Assembly: GCF_019857185.1 (NCBI RefSeq)
Contig: NZ_JAHWXP010000001.1
Span: 744,001-808,000, forward strand
Direction: 5' to 3'
Origin: Alteriqipengyuania abyssalis
GTDB taxonomy: Bacteria > Pseudomonadota > Alphaproteobacteria > Sphingomonadales > Sphingomonadaceae
Length of the DNA stretch: 64,000 nucleotides
In this document: positions 54,849-62,431 of the stretch, piece by piece
Layout of the letters: each line of letters opens with the position of its first letter
Numbering within the stretch: position 1 is the first letter of the stretch
The notes under the pieces: generated by a model
The model's input: only the letters and a program-made list of their open reading frames with translations
The model's database searches: none
Told to the model about the DNA's origin: nothing
Made by a program: the position numbers and the translations under genes

Positions 54849-56282
54849 CTAGCCCTGCTTTGCCAGCGGCGGCACGCTCCAGCTGTCGTCGATCACCGGC
54901 TCTTCGGGCCGGTAGGTGCGGAAGATCGCCTCGAACGACCCTTCGGGTGTCGGCACCCAGACCACGTCCTCCTCCTCCGGGCGCTCGCGCGAGAGGTGGA
55001 GGACGATCGATCCGTCGGGGCGTTTCACCAGATCGGACGAGCCCGAATTGATCGAATGCCGGTCGATCGGTACCTTGAAGAAGAACAGCCGCCCGTCGGC
55101 ATCGGGCTGGTACACGCTGAGCGACCAGAACGCCTTCACCGGTACGCCTTCGGGCGGGATCACCATCTGGTAGGAGGACGTGCCGCTCAACGCGTCGCCC
55201 GCCGCGTCGGTCTCGGTCCGGAAATAGCGCGCGTCCTTCGTCTTGAGCGCACCGAAGCCGATCAGCGCGATGGCGGCGCGGACCAGATCGTTGTTGCCGT
55301 AATCGCCCAGGATCAGCGGCGGCGCGTTCCAGCCCGGCTTGTCCTGCGAGCGTGAGAGCCCCTTGCGCAGCATGTCCAGCGAACGGGGCAGCCACGCATC
55401 CCACGCGGCGCGCGAGCGCAGCGAGAGGCCGTCCCACACGTTCAGCTGGCCCGGCACGATGCCCTTGTCCGCGAACTTCGCGGCGCGCGCGACCTGCGGG
55501 TGGCTCGGCGAACGGCCGAGCACTTCGTTGGTCAGCGCGAGGAAGCTGTGCGGTTCCATTTCAGACGGCGCGAGCGTGGTGAAGAGCAGCGGCTTCGACT
55601 TCGTATCGACAGGCTCCACCACGATCCCGCTCTGGACCGCGCGTGCGGCCTCGAGATCGTCGACCCCGGCCACGAAGGTGCGCGCGAGCAGCCAGACATC
55701 GTTCGACAGCATGCGGATGACGTCGGGGCCATCCTTCACCGGGCTGTCGGGCCCGACGATCAGATAGGTCCCGCCCTTCCCGCCCTTCTCGGCATGGCCG
55801 ACCATCGTCTGGTCGGTGAACATGTCCATCAGCGCGACCGACAGATAGCGGTCGCCCGAGTTGGGCAGCGTCAGGCGCACCGCAGTCCTGGAAAGCTCCA
55901 GAACCGCCGAGGTGTAGAGCGTGTCGTTGTTTGGCGCGGTGACCGAGCGGATGCGCTCGTCGGCCAGATCGCGCACGTGGATGTGCCGGTTGATGAGCAC
56001 GCTGGTATCACCCGCCCGCTTGGCCGCATCGGCCAGCGCCTCTTCGGACACCAGCGTATCGCCGACGTCGATCTGGCCCGACAGCGCCTGCATCGAACGC
56101 GCAAACTCATAGGGCCCGAAGGCATAGAAGAACGCGTCGATCACCGTCCCGTCGAGCGCGCCGGTCAGCTGGTCCTCGCGCGAGTTCGGGTCCGGCTGGA
56201 TCGACGCACAGCCGGGCAATGCGATGAGCGATGCTGCAGACAGATTGAAAAGCGCAGCGCGGCGGGTGATACCATGACACAT
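54849..56282 (-). CDS. DUF1254/DUF1214 exported lipoprotein
   Basis: 477 aa from the ATG at 56282; AAAGGA lies 8 nt upstream. The N-terminus ITRRAALFNLSAASLIALPG plus CAS has both a twin-Arg-like pair and a lipobox (ALPGC), so it is probably an outer- or inner-membrane lipoprotein. The DUF1254 domain includes FYAFGPYEFARSM and TAPNNDTLYTSAVLELSR; the DUF1214 domain includes FWSLSVYQPDADGRLFFFK and later VVWVPTPEGSFEAIFRTYRP. No function is established. It is divergent from a TetR gene with a shared palindrome between them. Confidence 0.9.
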   Translation of the reverse strand: MCHGITRRAALFNLSAASLIALPGCASIQPDPNSREDQLTGALDGTVIDAFFYAFGPYEFARSMQALSGQIDVGDTLVSEEALADAAKRAGDTSVLINRHIHVRDLADERIRSVTAPNNDTLYTSAVLELSRTAVRLTLPNSGDRYLSVALMDMFTDQTMVGHAEKGGKGGTYLIVGPDSPVKDGPDVIRMLSNDVWLLARTFVAGVDDLEAARAVQSGIVVEPVDTKSKPLLFTTLAPSEMEPHSFLALTNEVLGRSPSHPQVARAAKFADKGIVPGQLNVWDGLSLRSRAAWDAWLPRSLDMLRKGLSRSQDKPGWNAPPLILGDYGNNDLVRAAIALIGFGALKTKDARYFRTETDAAGDALSGTSSYQMVIPPEGVPVKAFWSLSVYQPDADGRLFFFKVPIDRHSINSGSSDLVKRPDGSIVLHLSRERPEEEDVVWVPTPEGSFEAIFRTYRPEEPVIDDSWSVPPLAKQG

Positions 56283-56320
56283 GAGAATGATCCTTTCGCC
56301 CGAAAAACCTGACCCGGCAT

Positions 56321-56342
56321 TATATGTACGACCGTACATATA
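56321..56342. promoter_or_regulatory. 22-bp palindrome, candidate TetR operator
   Basis: TATATGTACG-AC-CGTACATATA, perfect 10-bp arms. It lies 9 bp before the tetR start and 38 bp before the DUF1254 start. The divergent layout suggests the repressor controls both itself and the DUF1254 gene. Confidence 0.75.
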
Positions 56343-56351
56343 TGAAACAAG

Positions 56352-57008
56352 ATGAGCGAAGGTCAAGACGGATCGGCCCCGCGCCGCGGACGGCGGACGG
56401 CGGATGCCCCCGCGGGGCGCGATGCGCTGCTGCGTGCGGCGACGCGGTGCTTCGCCGATAACGGGTTCGAGGCGGCGAGCGTGCGGATGATCGCCAGCCG
56501 CGCGGGGGCGGCGCCCAACCTCGTCGCGGTCCATTTCGGCAACAAGGAGGGGCTGTGGCTCGCCTGCGTCGATCTGCTGACAGAGACCTTTGCGCCGACT
56601 ATCGCCGCGCTGACCGCGATGGCGAACGACGCGAAGACGCCATTGCGCGAGAGGCTGCGGCTCGCGATCGGCATGACCGCGGGCTATTACGACCGCCAGC
56701 CGGACCTGCGCGGCTTCGTTGCGCGGGCCAGCGTGGAGCCGCCGCCGCGCAGCGAGATCGTCTCCGAACGGCTGCTGAAGCCTTTGTACGAGGCGGCCTG
56801 TCCGCTGATCCGGCAGGGAATCGATGCGGGCATTATTCCGATCGACGATCCGGCGATCGTCTTCGTGATCCTCAACCTGTCGCTCGGCCAGCCCGACCGG
56901 GTCGCCTCCGCGCTCGCGCTGATCTCGCCCGGGCACCCGGTGGAAGAGACTGCCATCCGAATGGGCGAGGCGTTGTCACAGCTGCTGCTGAACGGGAATG
57001 AGCGCTAG
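56352..57008 (+). CDS. TetR-family transcriptional repressor
   Basis: 218 aa. N-terminal HTH: RDALLRAATRCFADNGFEAA then SVRMIASRAGAAPNLVAVHF. The C-terminal domain, with a region like CecR/DUF1956 (ASVEPPPRSEIVSERLLKPL), would bind an unknown ligand. It is divergent from the DUF1254 gene and close to a 22-bp palindrome. The stop overlaps the region where the acylphosphatase gene starts. Confidence 0.92.
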   Translation: MSEGQDGSAPRRGRRTADAPAGRDALLRAATRCFADNGFEAASVRMIASRAGAAPNLVAVHFGNKEGLWLACVDLLTETFAPTIAALTAMANDAKTPLRERLRLAIGMTAGYYDRQPDLRGFVARASVEPPPRSEIVSERLLKPLYEAACPLIRQGIDAGIIPIDDPAIVFVILNLSLGQPDRVASALALISPGHPVEETAIRMGEALSQLLLNGNER

Positions 57009-57009
57009 A

Positions 57010-57279
57010 ATGCCCACCGCCCGTCACCTCATCCTGCATGGCCGCGTGCAGGGCGTGTTCTACCGCGACTGGACGGTGGAAACCGCGCGCTCGCTCGGCC
57101 TCACCGGCTGGGTCCGCAACCTTCCCGATGGCACGGTGGAAGCGCATCTCGAAGGCGAGGAGACTGCCCTCGGCCGGATGATCGACGCGATGCACGATGG
57201 CCCGCCGCGCGCTTCAATCGACCGGATCGACCAGCGCGATATACCAGCCGAGGGGTTCGACCGCTTCGAGCGGCGCTGA
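57010..57279 (+). CDS. acyP: Acylphosphatase
   Basis: 89 aa from the ATG at 57010; a second in-frame ATG at 56998 overlaps the tetR end. The acylphosphatase signature is HGRVQGVFYRDWTVETARSL (catalytic Arg) with GWVRNLPDGTVEAHLEG (catalytic Asn). It hydrolyses carboxyl-phosphate bonds such as that of acetyl phosphate. It follows tetR by one base. Confidence 0.94.
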   Translation: MPTARHLILHGRVQGVFYRDWTVETARSLGLTGWVRNLPDGTVEAHLEGEETALGRMIDAMHDGPPRASIDRIDQRDIPAEGFDRFERR

Positions 57280-57483
57280 TCCGGTTTTCCTACTCGCCCC
57301 GCGCGCACTAGACCGGCGCAATGCTCTTGCCGCAAGGATGCTCTGCCCCTGTCTCGAAGACGGGGCACGTCCGAAGGAGTTTTTCTTGCCCCTGGACTGT
57401 GTGTCAGGTGTGTCAGGCCGGCGGGCGATGGACCCACAATTGTCGGTTTCGGAGCTTTGCCTGCGCTCAACCGCTGCGGGGGC

Positions 57484-57984
57484 ATGGCATACAAACATAC
57501 CCTTCTCTGGCCCGTCCTCAGTTTCCTCGTCTTCTGCCTCATCGGTCTCGGCGCACGTCAGGCGATCGGCACCGTCTATGGCGCGGCCGAGGCGCGCGAC
57601 CTGCTGGAGGCGCTCAGCCGCGCGGGGCTCTACCTCGGCTCGGCAATCGCCACCGCCTCTGCCACCACGCTCGCGCTGATGCTGACGCTGATCGGCATGA
57701 TCCGCCGGATAGAGACCGACTTCGACCGCAAGACCTACAAGCAGGTGACCCGCATTGCGGTGCTCTCCACCGCGACACTGATGATCAGCTTCCTCGTGCT
57801 GCTGGCCTTCACCCTGCCGATCGGCGAGTTCGAGAACCTGCCGAAGGGCTGGTACAACTACCTCTACACCGCGCTGTTCGCGCTGACCGTGGGGATGGTG
57901 GCGCTCGCCTCGGCCAGCGTGACGATCGTGTTCATGACGATCCGCTCGATCGTCTCGCACATCACTCCGGGGGACGATGTCTAG
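57484..57984 (+). CDS. Multi-span membrane protein of unknown function
   Basis: 166 aa from the ATG at 57484. Four hydrophobic helices: LLWPVLSFLVFCLIGLGARQ, ASATTLALMLTLIGMIRRIE, LSTATLMISFLVLLAFTLPI and LFALTVGMVALASASVTIVF. An unnamed family. It converges on the ClC gene with an 8-nt gap. In the 204-nt region before it I see no other gene. Confidence 0.8.
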   Translation: MAYKHTLLWPVLSFLVFCLIGLGARQAIGTVYGAAEARDLLEALSRAGLYLGSAIATASATTLALMLTLIGMIRRIETDFDRKTYKQVTRIAVLSTATLMISFLVLLAFTLPIGEFENLPKGWYNYLYTALFALTVGMVALASASVTIVFMTIRSIVSHITPGDDV

Positions 57985-57992
57985 CGGCGGAC

Positions 57993-59354
57993 TCAGCTGC
58001 CCTTGTCAGGCTTGGCGGCGATCGTGGCCGGCGCGTCGTCGCCCTCGCTGTCGCCCTTGCCCGGCAGGAAGTCGCGGGAAAGCGCGTGGTAGAGTCGTTC
58101 CTTGCACACCATCGATCCGGCCCAGTCGCCAATCAGCGCGGTCGCGAACAGCGGCAGGATCGCGTGGCTGGAGCTGGTCGCCTCGCTCAGGATGATGACC
58201 GAGGTCAGCGGCGCGCGAACCACGCCGGTGAAGTAGCCGCCCATCCCGATCAGCACGATCAGCCCCGCCTGCTCTGGCGGGAAGAACGGGGTCAGCAGCT
58301 CGCCGAAGCCTGCGCCGACCGCGAGCGAGGGGGCGAAGATGCCGCCGGGAATGCCGCTGGCGCTGGTCGCCAGCGCGGCGACGAACTTGGCCGGGCCGAA
58401 CCAGTACTCCGCATCCGCCCCGCTCAGCAGGTCGCGGGTAGATACGTAGCCGGTGCCCGAGGTCGCGCCCGCGGTCAGATAGCCGAGCACGCCGACCACC
58501 ACGCCGCAGACCAGCGCGGTCGTCAGCGGGCGCGCCTTGAGCCGCCCGGCAAAGCGCCCGCCCGGCCCGCGCAGCGCCAGCACTGCGCGCGAGAACAGGC
58601 CGCCCGCTGCGCCGCCCGCGAGCCCTGCGATCGGCGCGACGATCAGCACGGTCAGGATCGGCAGGCTGCCACCCAGCTGGCCGAAATAGACATAGTCGCC
58701 GGAGATGCCCTGCGCGGTCAGACCGGCGATCATCACCGCGCCCATCACCAGCACCGCGACCCGCTGCTCGTAGGCGACCGACAATTCCTCGATCGCGAAG
58801 GCGATTCCCGCCAGAGGCGTGTTGAACGCCGCCGCCACGCCGGCCGCGCCGCCGGCGATGTAAACGCCCGCACTGGCCTTGACGCGGAACAGCCGGTGGA
58901 CCTGCACCATGATGGCCGCGCCCAGCTGCACCGTAGGGCCCTCGCGGCCGACCGATGCTCCGCCGAGCAGCGCGGCGACGGTCAGCACCGCCTTGAACAG
59001 CGCGGTGCGGATCGCGACCAGTCCGGCCATCGCCGCACTGCCCGGCATGCGGCTGGCGGCGATCACCTGCGGAATGCCCGATCCGCGCGCATCGGGCGCC
59101 ACCCGGTTGGTGATCGCGATGATCGCGACGAACACCAGCGGTGCGGAGACGAGATAGACCCACGGATGCGCGGCAGTGGTGCGGTTGAACAGCTCGGACG
59201 CGTGGTCGCCCGCAATCGCGAAGCCGATCGCGACCAGGCCGATCAGCACCGCCCCCACCAGGGTTGCGGCGCGGCGGCTCCAGTCGCTCGCGCTGATCAG
59301 CTCCTCGCCCATGCCCGGCAACAGATTTCTGGCAGGCAAGTGGGGGCGCTTCAT
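57993..59354 (-). CDS. ClC-family chloride channel or transporter
   Basis: 453 aa with many transmembrane helices. The three selectivity motifs are GSGIPQVIAAS, GREGPTVQLGAAIMVQVHRL (with the gating Glu of GREGP) and SGIPGGIFAPSLAVGAGFGE. An ATP-free EriC-like form. The Glu in GREGP suggests either exchange or gating by external protons; whether it is a H+/Cl- exchanger also depends on the internal Glu, which I did not place. The short C-terminus has no CBS domains. Confidence 0.95.
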   Translation of the reverse strand: MKRPHLPARNLLPGMGEELISASDWSRRAATLVGAVLIGLVAIGFAIAGDHASELFNRTTAAHPWVYLVSAPLVFVAIIAITNRVAPDARGSGIPQVIAASRMPGSAAMAGLVAIRTALFKAVLTVAALLGGASVGREGPTVQLGAAIMVQVHRLFRVKASAGVYIAGGAAGVAAAFNTPLAGIAFAIEELSVAYEQRVAVLVMGAVMIAGLTAQGISGDYVYFGQLGGSLPILTVLIVAPIAGLAGGAAGGLFSRAVLALRGPGGRFAGRLKARPLTTALVCGVVVGVLGYLTAGATSGTGYVSTRDLLSGADAEYWFGPAKFVAALATSASGIPGGIFAPSLAVGAGFGELLTPFFPPEQAGLIVLIGMGGYFTGVVRAPLTSVIILSEATSSSHAILPLFATALIGDWAGSMVCKERLYHALSRDFLPGKGDSEGDDAPATIAAKPDKGS

Positions 59355-59387
59355 GCTGCCTCCCCTATGGTAAGCAGCGCGCGCGGT

Positions 59388-59957
59388 CTAGGGCGTCACC
59401 CATCGCGCGGTGCCTTGCGCGAGATCGAACTGTGCACGGCAGTGGCCATCATGCGCGAGATGGAACCAGTCGAGCCGGGTCAGCTCGACCAGCAGCACTG
59501 CGAAGTGCTCGCGCGCAGGGATCAGCTCCTCGTCGCTCGGCTCGGGGCCTTCGAACTGCGGCGGCAGGCCGGAGGATGCGGTCTGCGCAACCGTGCCCGG
59601 CCCATCGCCGAGGTAACAGCGGCGCGCGAAGTTGTTGCCCGCCTCCCACGCCGCCTGCGCGACCGCGCTGTCACGCTCGATCCGCGCCTGCCCCTGCACG
59701 CGGATCTGCACCTTCTCCGCCTTGTCGTAGAACAGCACGCCGACTCGCGGATCGGCCTCGATCACGCCGACCTTGGGCGCGCGGGCATCGGTGTGGAAGC
59801 GCAGGGTCCACGGATCGAAGGCGCGCAGCACCATCACCCGGGCATCGGCATCGCCGGTTGCGATCACCGGCGTGTGCATCGGCGAGCGGCGATCGCGTGC
59901 CGCGCGCTCCAGCCGCGCCTGCGCATCGGCGCGGACCTTGTCGAGACTGTCGAACAT
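59388..59957 (-). CDS. Pyridoxamine 5'-phosphate oxidase-fold (FMN-binding) protein
   Basis: 189 aa from the ATG at 59957; a GTG at 59972 is possible. The split-barrel fold includes VIATGDADARVMVLRAFDPW, LRFHTDARAPKVGVIEADPR, VGVLFYDKAEKVQIRVQGQA and ARREHF-like PAREHFAVLLVELTRLDWFH. It belongs to the Alr4036/PNPOx-like group, usually FMN-dependent oxidoreductases of unknown substrate. It is separated from the ClC gene by 33 nt. Confidence 0.87.
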   Translation of the reverse strand: MFDSLDKVRADAQARLERAARDRRSPMHTPVIATGDADARVMVLRAFDPWTLRFHTDARAPKVGVIEADPRVGVLFYDKAEKVQIRVQGQARIERDSAVAQAAWEAGNNFARRCYLGDGPGTVAQTASSGLPPQFEGPEPSDEELIPAREHFAVLLVELTRLDWFHLAHDGHCRAQFDLAQGTARWVTP

Positions 59958-60168
59958 TGCCGCGATCAACACATGGCGCAGCCGCGCATGTCAATGTCCC
60001 GTGTAAATAGCGTCATTCATCATTGCGACTGGAAATATGAACAGGAAACCCTAACTCCGGTTCAGAAACGTGTCAGGCCGTATCAGGCATGTAATACATA
60101 CGGACAAAGAGGCCGCCTGGTGGGTGCGGCGCGAATGGTCCATCGCCATGAAGGGAACCGCTAGCACC

Positions 60169-61059
60169 ATGTATAATCCAACAGATCTTTTTCGATATGG
60201 CGGGCTGACTGCGCTCGGCCTCGCTCTCGCCGCGACTGGCCTGCCGGCCAACGCCGCCGTTGCTCCCGCACCGGCCAACCGGGTTTCGACCTATCTTCAG
60301 GCCGACACCCAGTTCGCCGGGCAGCCCTCACGCGAAGAACGTCGCGCCGAGCGTCGTGAAGCACGCGGCAACAGGGGTGATCGGTCGCAGATCCGCGAGC
60401 AGCGTCGCGAGGCGCGTCAGCAACAGCGCCGCGAAGCACGGCAGGATAGCCAGCAGACGCGCCAGCGCTCTGCGGCCGAGCAGCGGGCGTGGGACGCCCG
60501 GATGCAGTCGCGCGAGAACTACGCCCGCGAGCAGCGCCGCGAGGCGCGTCGGGACGTGCGGCAGGACCGGTGGGAAGATCGCCGCGATGCACGCAGGGAG
60601 GCACGCCGCGAAGATCGGCGCGAAGCCCGCAGGGATGCCCGTCGGGAAGCACGGCGCGACTATCGGCGCGATGTCCGCCGCGAGGCGCGTCGCGACTATC
60701 GACGCGATGTCCGCCGGGATGCTCGCCGCGAGGCGCGCCGCGACTATCGCCGGTGGAACCGCAGCTGGCGGAACGACAACCGGTACAACTGGCACCGCTA
60801 TCGCGCGCAGAACCGGCGGCACTACAACCTCGGCCGCTATTACGCGCCCTACCGCAACTACAGCTATCGGCGCATCGGGATCGGCTTCACGCTAGGCAGC
60901 CTGTTCTTCGGCAACCGTTACTGGATCAACGATCCGTGGAGCTATCGCCTGCCGCAGACCTACGGCCCCTATCGCTGGGTCCGCTATTACGACGACGTGC
61001 TGCTGGTGAACACGTACACCGGCGAAGTGGTCGACGTGATTCACGACTTCTTCTGGTAA
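60169..61059 (+). CDS. RcnB-family exported protein with Arg-rich repeats
   Basis: 296 aa from the ATG at 60169 (AAGGGAA 11 nt upstream); an ATG at 60148 is an alternative. A signal peptide (GGLTALGLALAATGLPANA) is followed by a strongly basic region, residues about 50-200, made of imperfect short repeats such as RREARRDYRRDVRR, rich in Arg, Ala, Asp and Glu. The C-terminal RcnB-like domain (YRWVRYYDDVLLVNTYTGEV) ends in DVIHDFFW. RcnB is linked to Ni/Co homeostasis in E. coli; the role here is inference. Confidence 0.82.
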   Translation: MYNPTDLFRYGGLTALGLALAATGLPANAAVAPAPANRVSTYLQADTQFAGQPSREERRAERREARGNRGDRSQIREQRREARQQQRREARQDSQQTRQRSAAEQRAWDARMQSRENYAREQRREARRDVRQDRWEDRRDARREARREDRREARRDARREARRDYRRDVRREARRDYRRDVRRDARREARRDYRRWNRSWRNDNRYNWHRYRAQNRRHYNLGRYYAPYRNYSYRRIGIGFTLGSLFFGNRYWINDPWSYRLPQTYGPYRWVRYYDDVLLVNTYTGEVVDVIHDFFW

Positions 61060-61081
61060 GCCATCGCTCACCCAAAAACGG

Positions 61082-61120
61082 ACGCCCCGCCGATCAGTGC
61101 GATCGGCGGGGCGTTTCGCT
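61082..61120. terminator. Strong terminator hairpin
   Basis: A perfect 14-bp stem (ACGCCCCGCCGATC at 61082-61095, GATCGGCGGGGCGT at 61101-61114) with loop AGTGC, then TTCGCTT. It lies between the converging RcnB-family and cytochrome b561 genes and probably serves both. Confidence 0.85.
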
Positions 61121-61677
61121 TACTGGCGCGCCTTTCCGCCGAAAGGCAGCATCCGGAAGATGCCCAGATCCTTGTCGATGAAGGTGTGCTTCAGCGCGCC
61201 GAGGATGTGCAGACCGATCAGGTAGATCATGATCGTGCCCGCGGTCTTGTGAACGTCGAAGATGGTGCCGCCCAGATCCTTGTTCTCGCCCACCGGCAGT
61301 ACCGGGATGGTGAACATGCCGAAGAAGTCGATCGGGCGATCGAACATCGAAGTCGCGAGCCAGCCGCCCAGCGGCAGACCGATCAGCAGGACGTAGAACA
61401 CAACGTGAGTCGTCCGCGCGAGCATCCGTTCCCACGGTGCGTAGTTGTTCGGCAGGCTCGGCAACGGGTGCGTCAGGCGCCAGGCGATACGGCCCAGCGT
61501 AAGCGCGAGGATCAGCATCCCCAGCGCCTTGTGATTGGCGAAAACAGCGCCTTTCTCGGCGTCCGAGAGATGCTCCGCGCTTTCCGCGATCCGCCAGTTC
61601 ACGATCACCAGAATGGCGATCAGCCAGTGAAAGATCATCGCGCCGATGCTGTAGCGGGTCTGGTTTGCAGTCTTCAT
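61120..61677 (-). CDS. Cytochrome b561-like membrane protein
   Basis: 185 aa. Four transmembrane helices with heme-coordinating histidines in YSIGAMIFHWLIAILVIVNW, FANHKALGMLILALTLGRIA, RTTHVVFYVLLIGLPLGG and DVHKTAGTIMIYLIGLHILG. The family transfers electrons from ubiquinol or NAD(P)H-linked donors; an exact partner is not visible. Divergent from the dioxygenase gene. Confidence 0.93.
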   Translation of the reverse strand: MKTANQTRYSIGAMIFHWLIAILVIVNWRIAESAEHLSDAEKGAVFANHKALGMLILALTLGRIAWRLTHPLPSLPNNYAPWERMLARTTHVVFYVLLIGLPLGGWLATSMFDRPIDFFGMFTIPVLPVGENKDLGGTIFDVHKTAGTIMIYLIGLHILGALKHTFIDKDLGIFRMLPFGGKARQ

Positions 61678-61744
61678 GCTTGCTTCCCCTCACATGTGTT
61701 CCCGCTGTCTAGCGGGCAGGCGGCGCACTTGCTAGAAAACTTGC

Positions 61745-62425
61745 ATGACAGACTCGACCACGAAACCCGCCAAGGTGCCCGATCAGGACGCGCTCGCCAA
61801 AGTAGGCGAAACCGTCCGCAAGCGGCTCGATGCCGATCCCAAGGCCTATCGCGTTCCCACTGACAAGGCGGAAATCTATGCCGTGGGCGAGTTTCTGACC
61901 AGCAACGAGTGCCGCAAGCTGGCGGGAATGATCGATCAGGTCGCCCGGCCCAGCTCGCTCTACGAAGGCACCTACAAGGACGGCTATCGCACGTCGTATT
62001 CGGGCAATTTCGACCGCGAGGACCCGATGGTGAAGATGATCAGCCGCCGGATCGACGATTGCCTGGGCCTGCCCGGCAAGTTCGGCGAGACGATGCAGGG
62101 CCAGCGCTATCTGCCGGGCCAGCAGTTCAAGAATCACCACGACTACTTCTATCCGGGCGAGGAGTACTGGAAGCAGGAGAGCAAGAATGGCGGCCAACGC
62201 AGCTGGACCGCGATGATGTTTCTCAACACGCTGAAGGGCAGCGGCGCGACCGCCTTTCCCAATTGCGGTATTCAGATCGAGCCCAAGGCCGGCGTCCTGC
62301 TGATCTGGAACAATGCTAACCCGGACGGCACCCCGAACGAGGATACGCTGCACGCCGGCACGCCGGTCGCCTCGAGCGCGAAATACGTCATCACCCGGTG
62401 GTATCGCACCCGCAAGTGGGGTTGA
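61745..62425 (+). CDS. Prolyl-4-hydroxylase-like 2OG-Fe(II) dioxygenase
   Basis: 226 aa. The iron-binding HxD is in FKNHHDYFYPGEEY, the distal His in DTLHAGTPVASSAKYVITRW, and the 2OG-binding Lys/Arg follow it (AKYVITRWYR). The N-terminal LTSNECRKLAGMIDQVARPS matches bacterial P4H domain proteins. They hydroxylate peptidyl or free prolines; the substrate here is unknown. It converges on lysS with a 6-nt gap. Confidence 0.93.
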   Translation: MTDSTTKPAKVPDQDALAKVGETVRKRLDADPKAYRVPTDKAEIYAVGEFLTSNECRKLAGMIDQVARPSSLYEGTYKDGYRTSYSGNFDREDPMVKMISRRIDDCLGLPGKFGETMQGQRYLPGQQFKNHHDYFYPGEEYWKQESKNGGQRSWTAMMFLNTLKGSGATAFPNCGIQIEPKAGVLLIWNNANPDGTPNEDTLHAGTPVASSAKYVITRWYRTRKWG

Positions 62426-62431
62426 GCCGGC

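Noticed and set aside
54849-56936. 695-codon version of the DUF1254 protein
   Set aside because: The extra N-terminal 218 codons run antisense through tetR and the operator; the signal/lipobox start at 56282 with a good ribosome-binding site is preferred.
57321-60164. 947-codon plus-strand frame over the membrane protein, ClC and oxidase-fold genes
   Set aside because: Antisense to the ClC gene and the PNPOx-like gene; a His/Arg/Gln-rich artefact of high GC.
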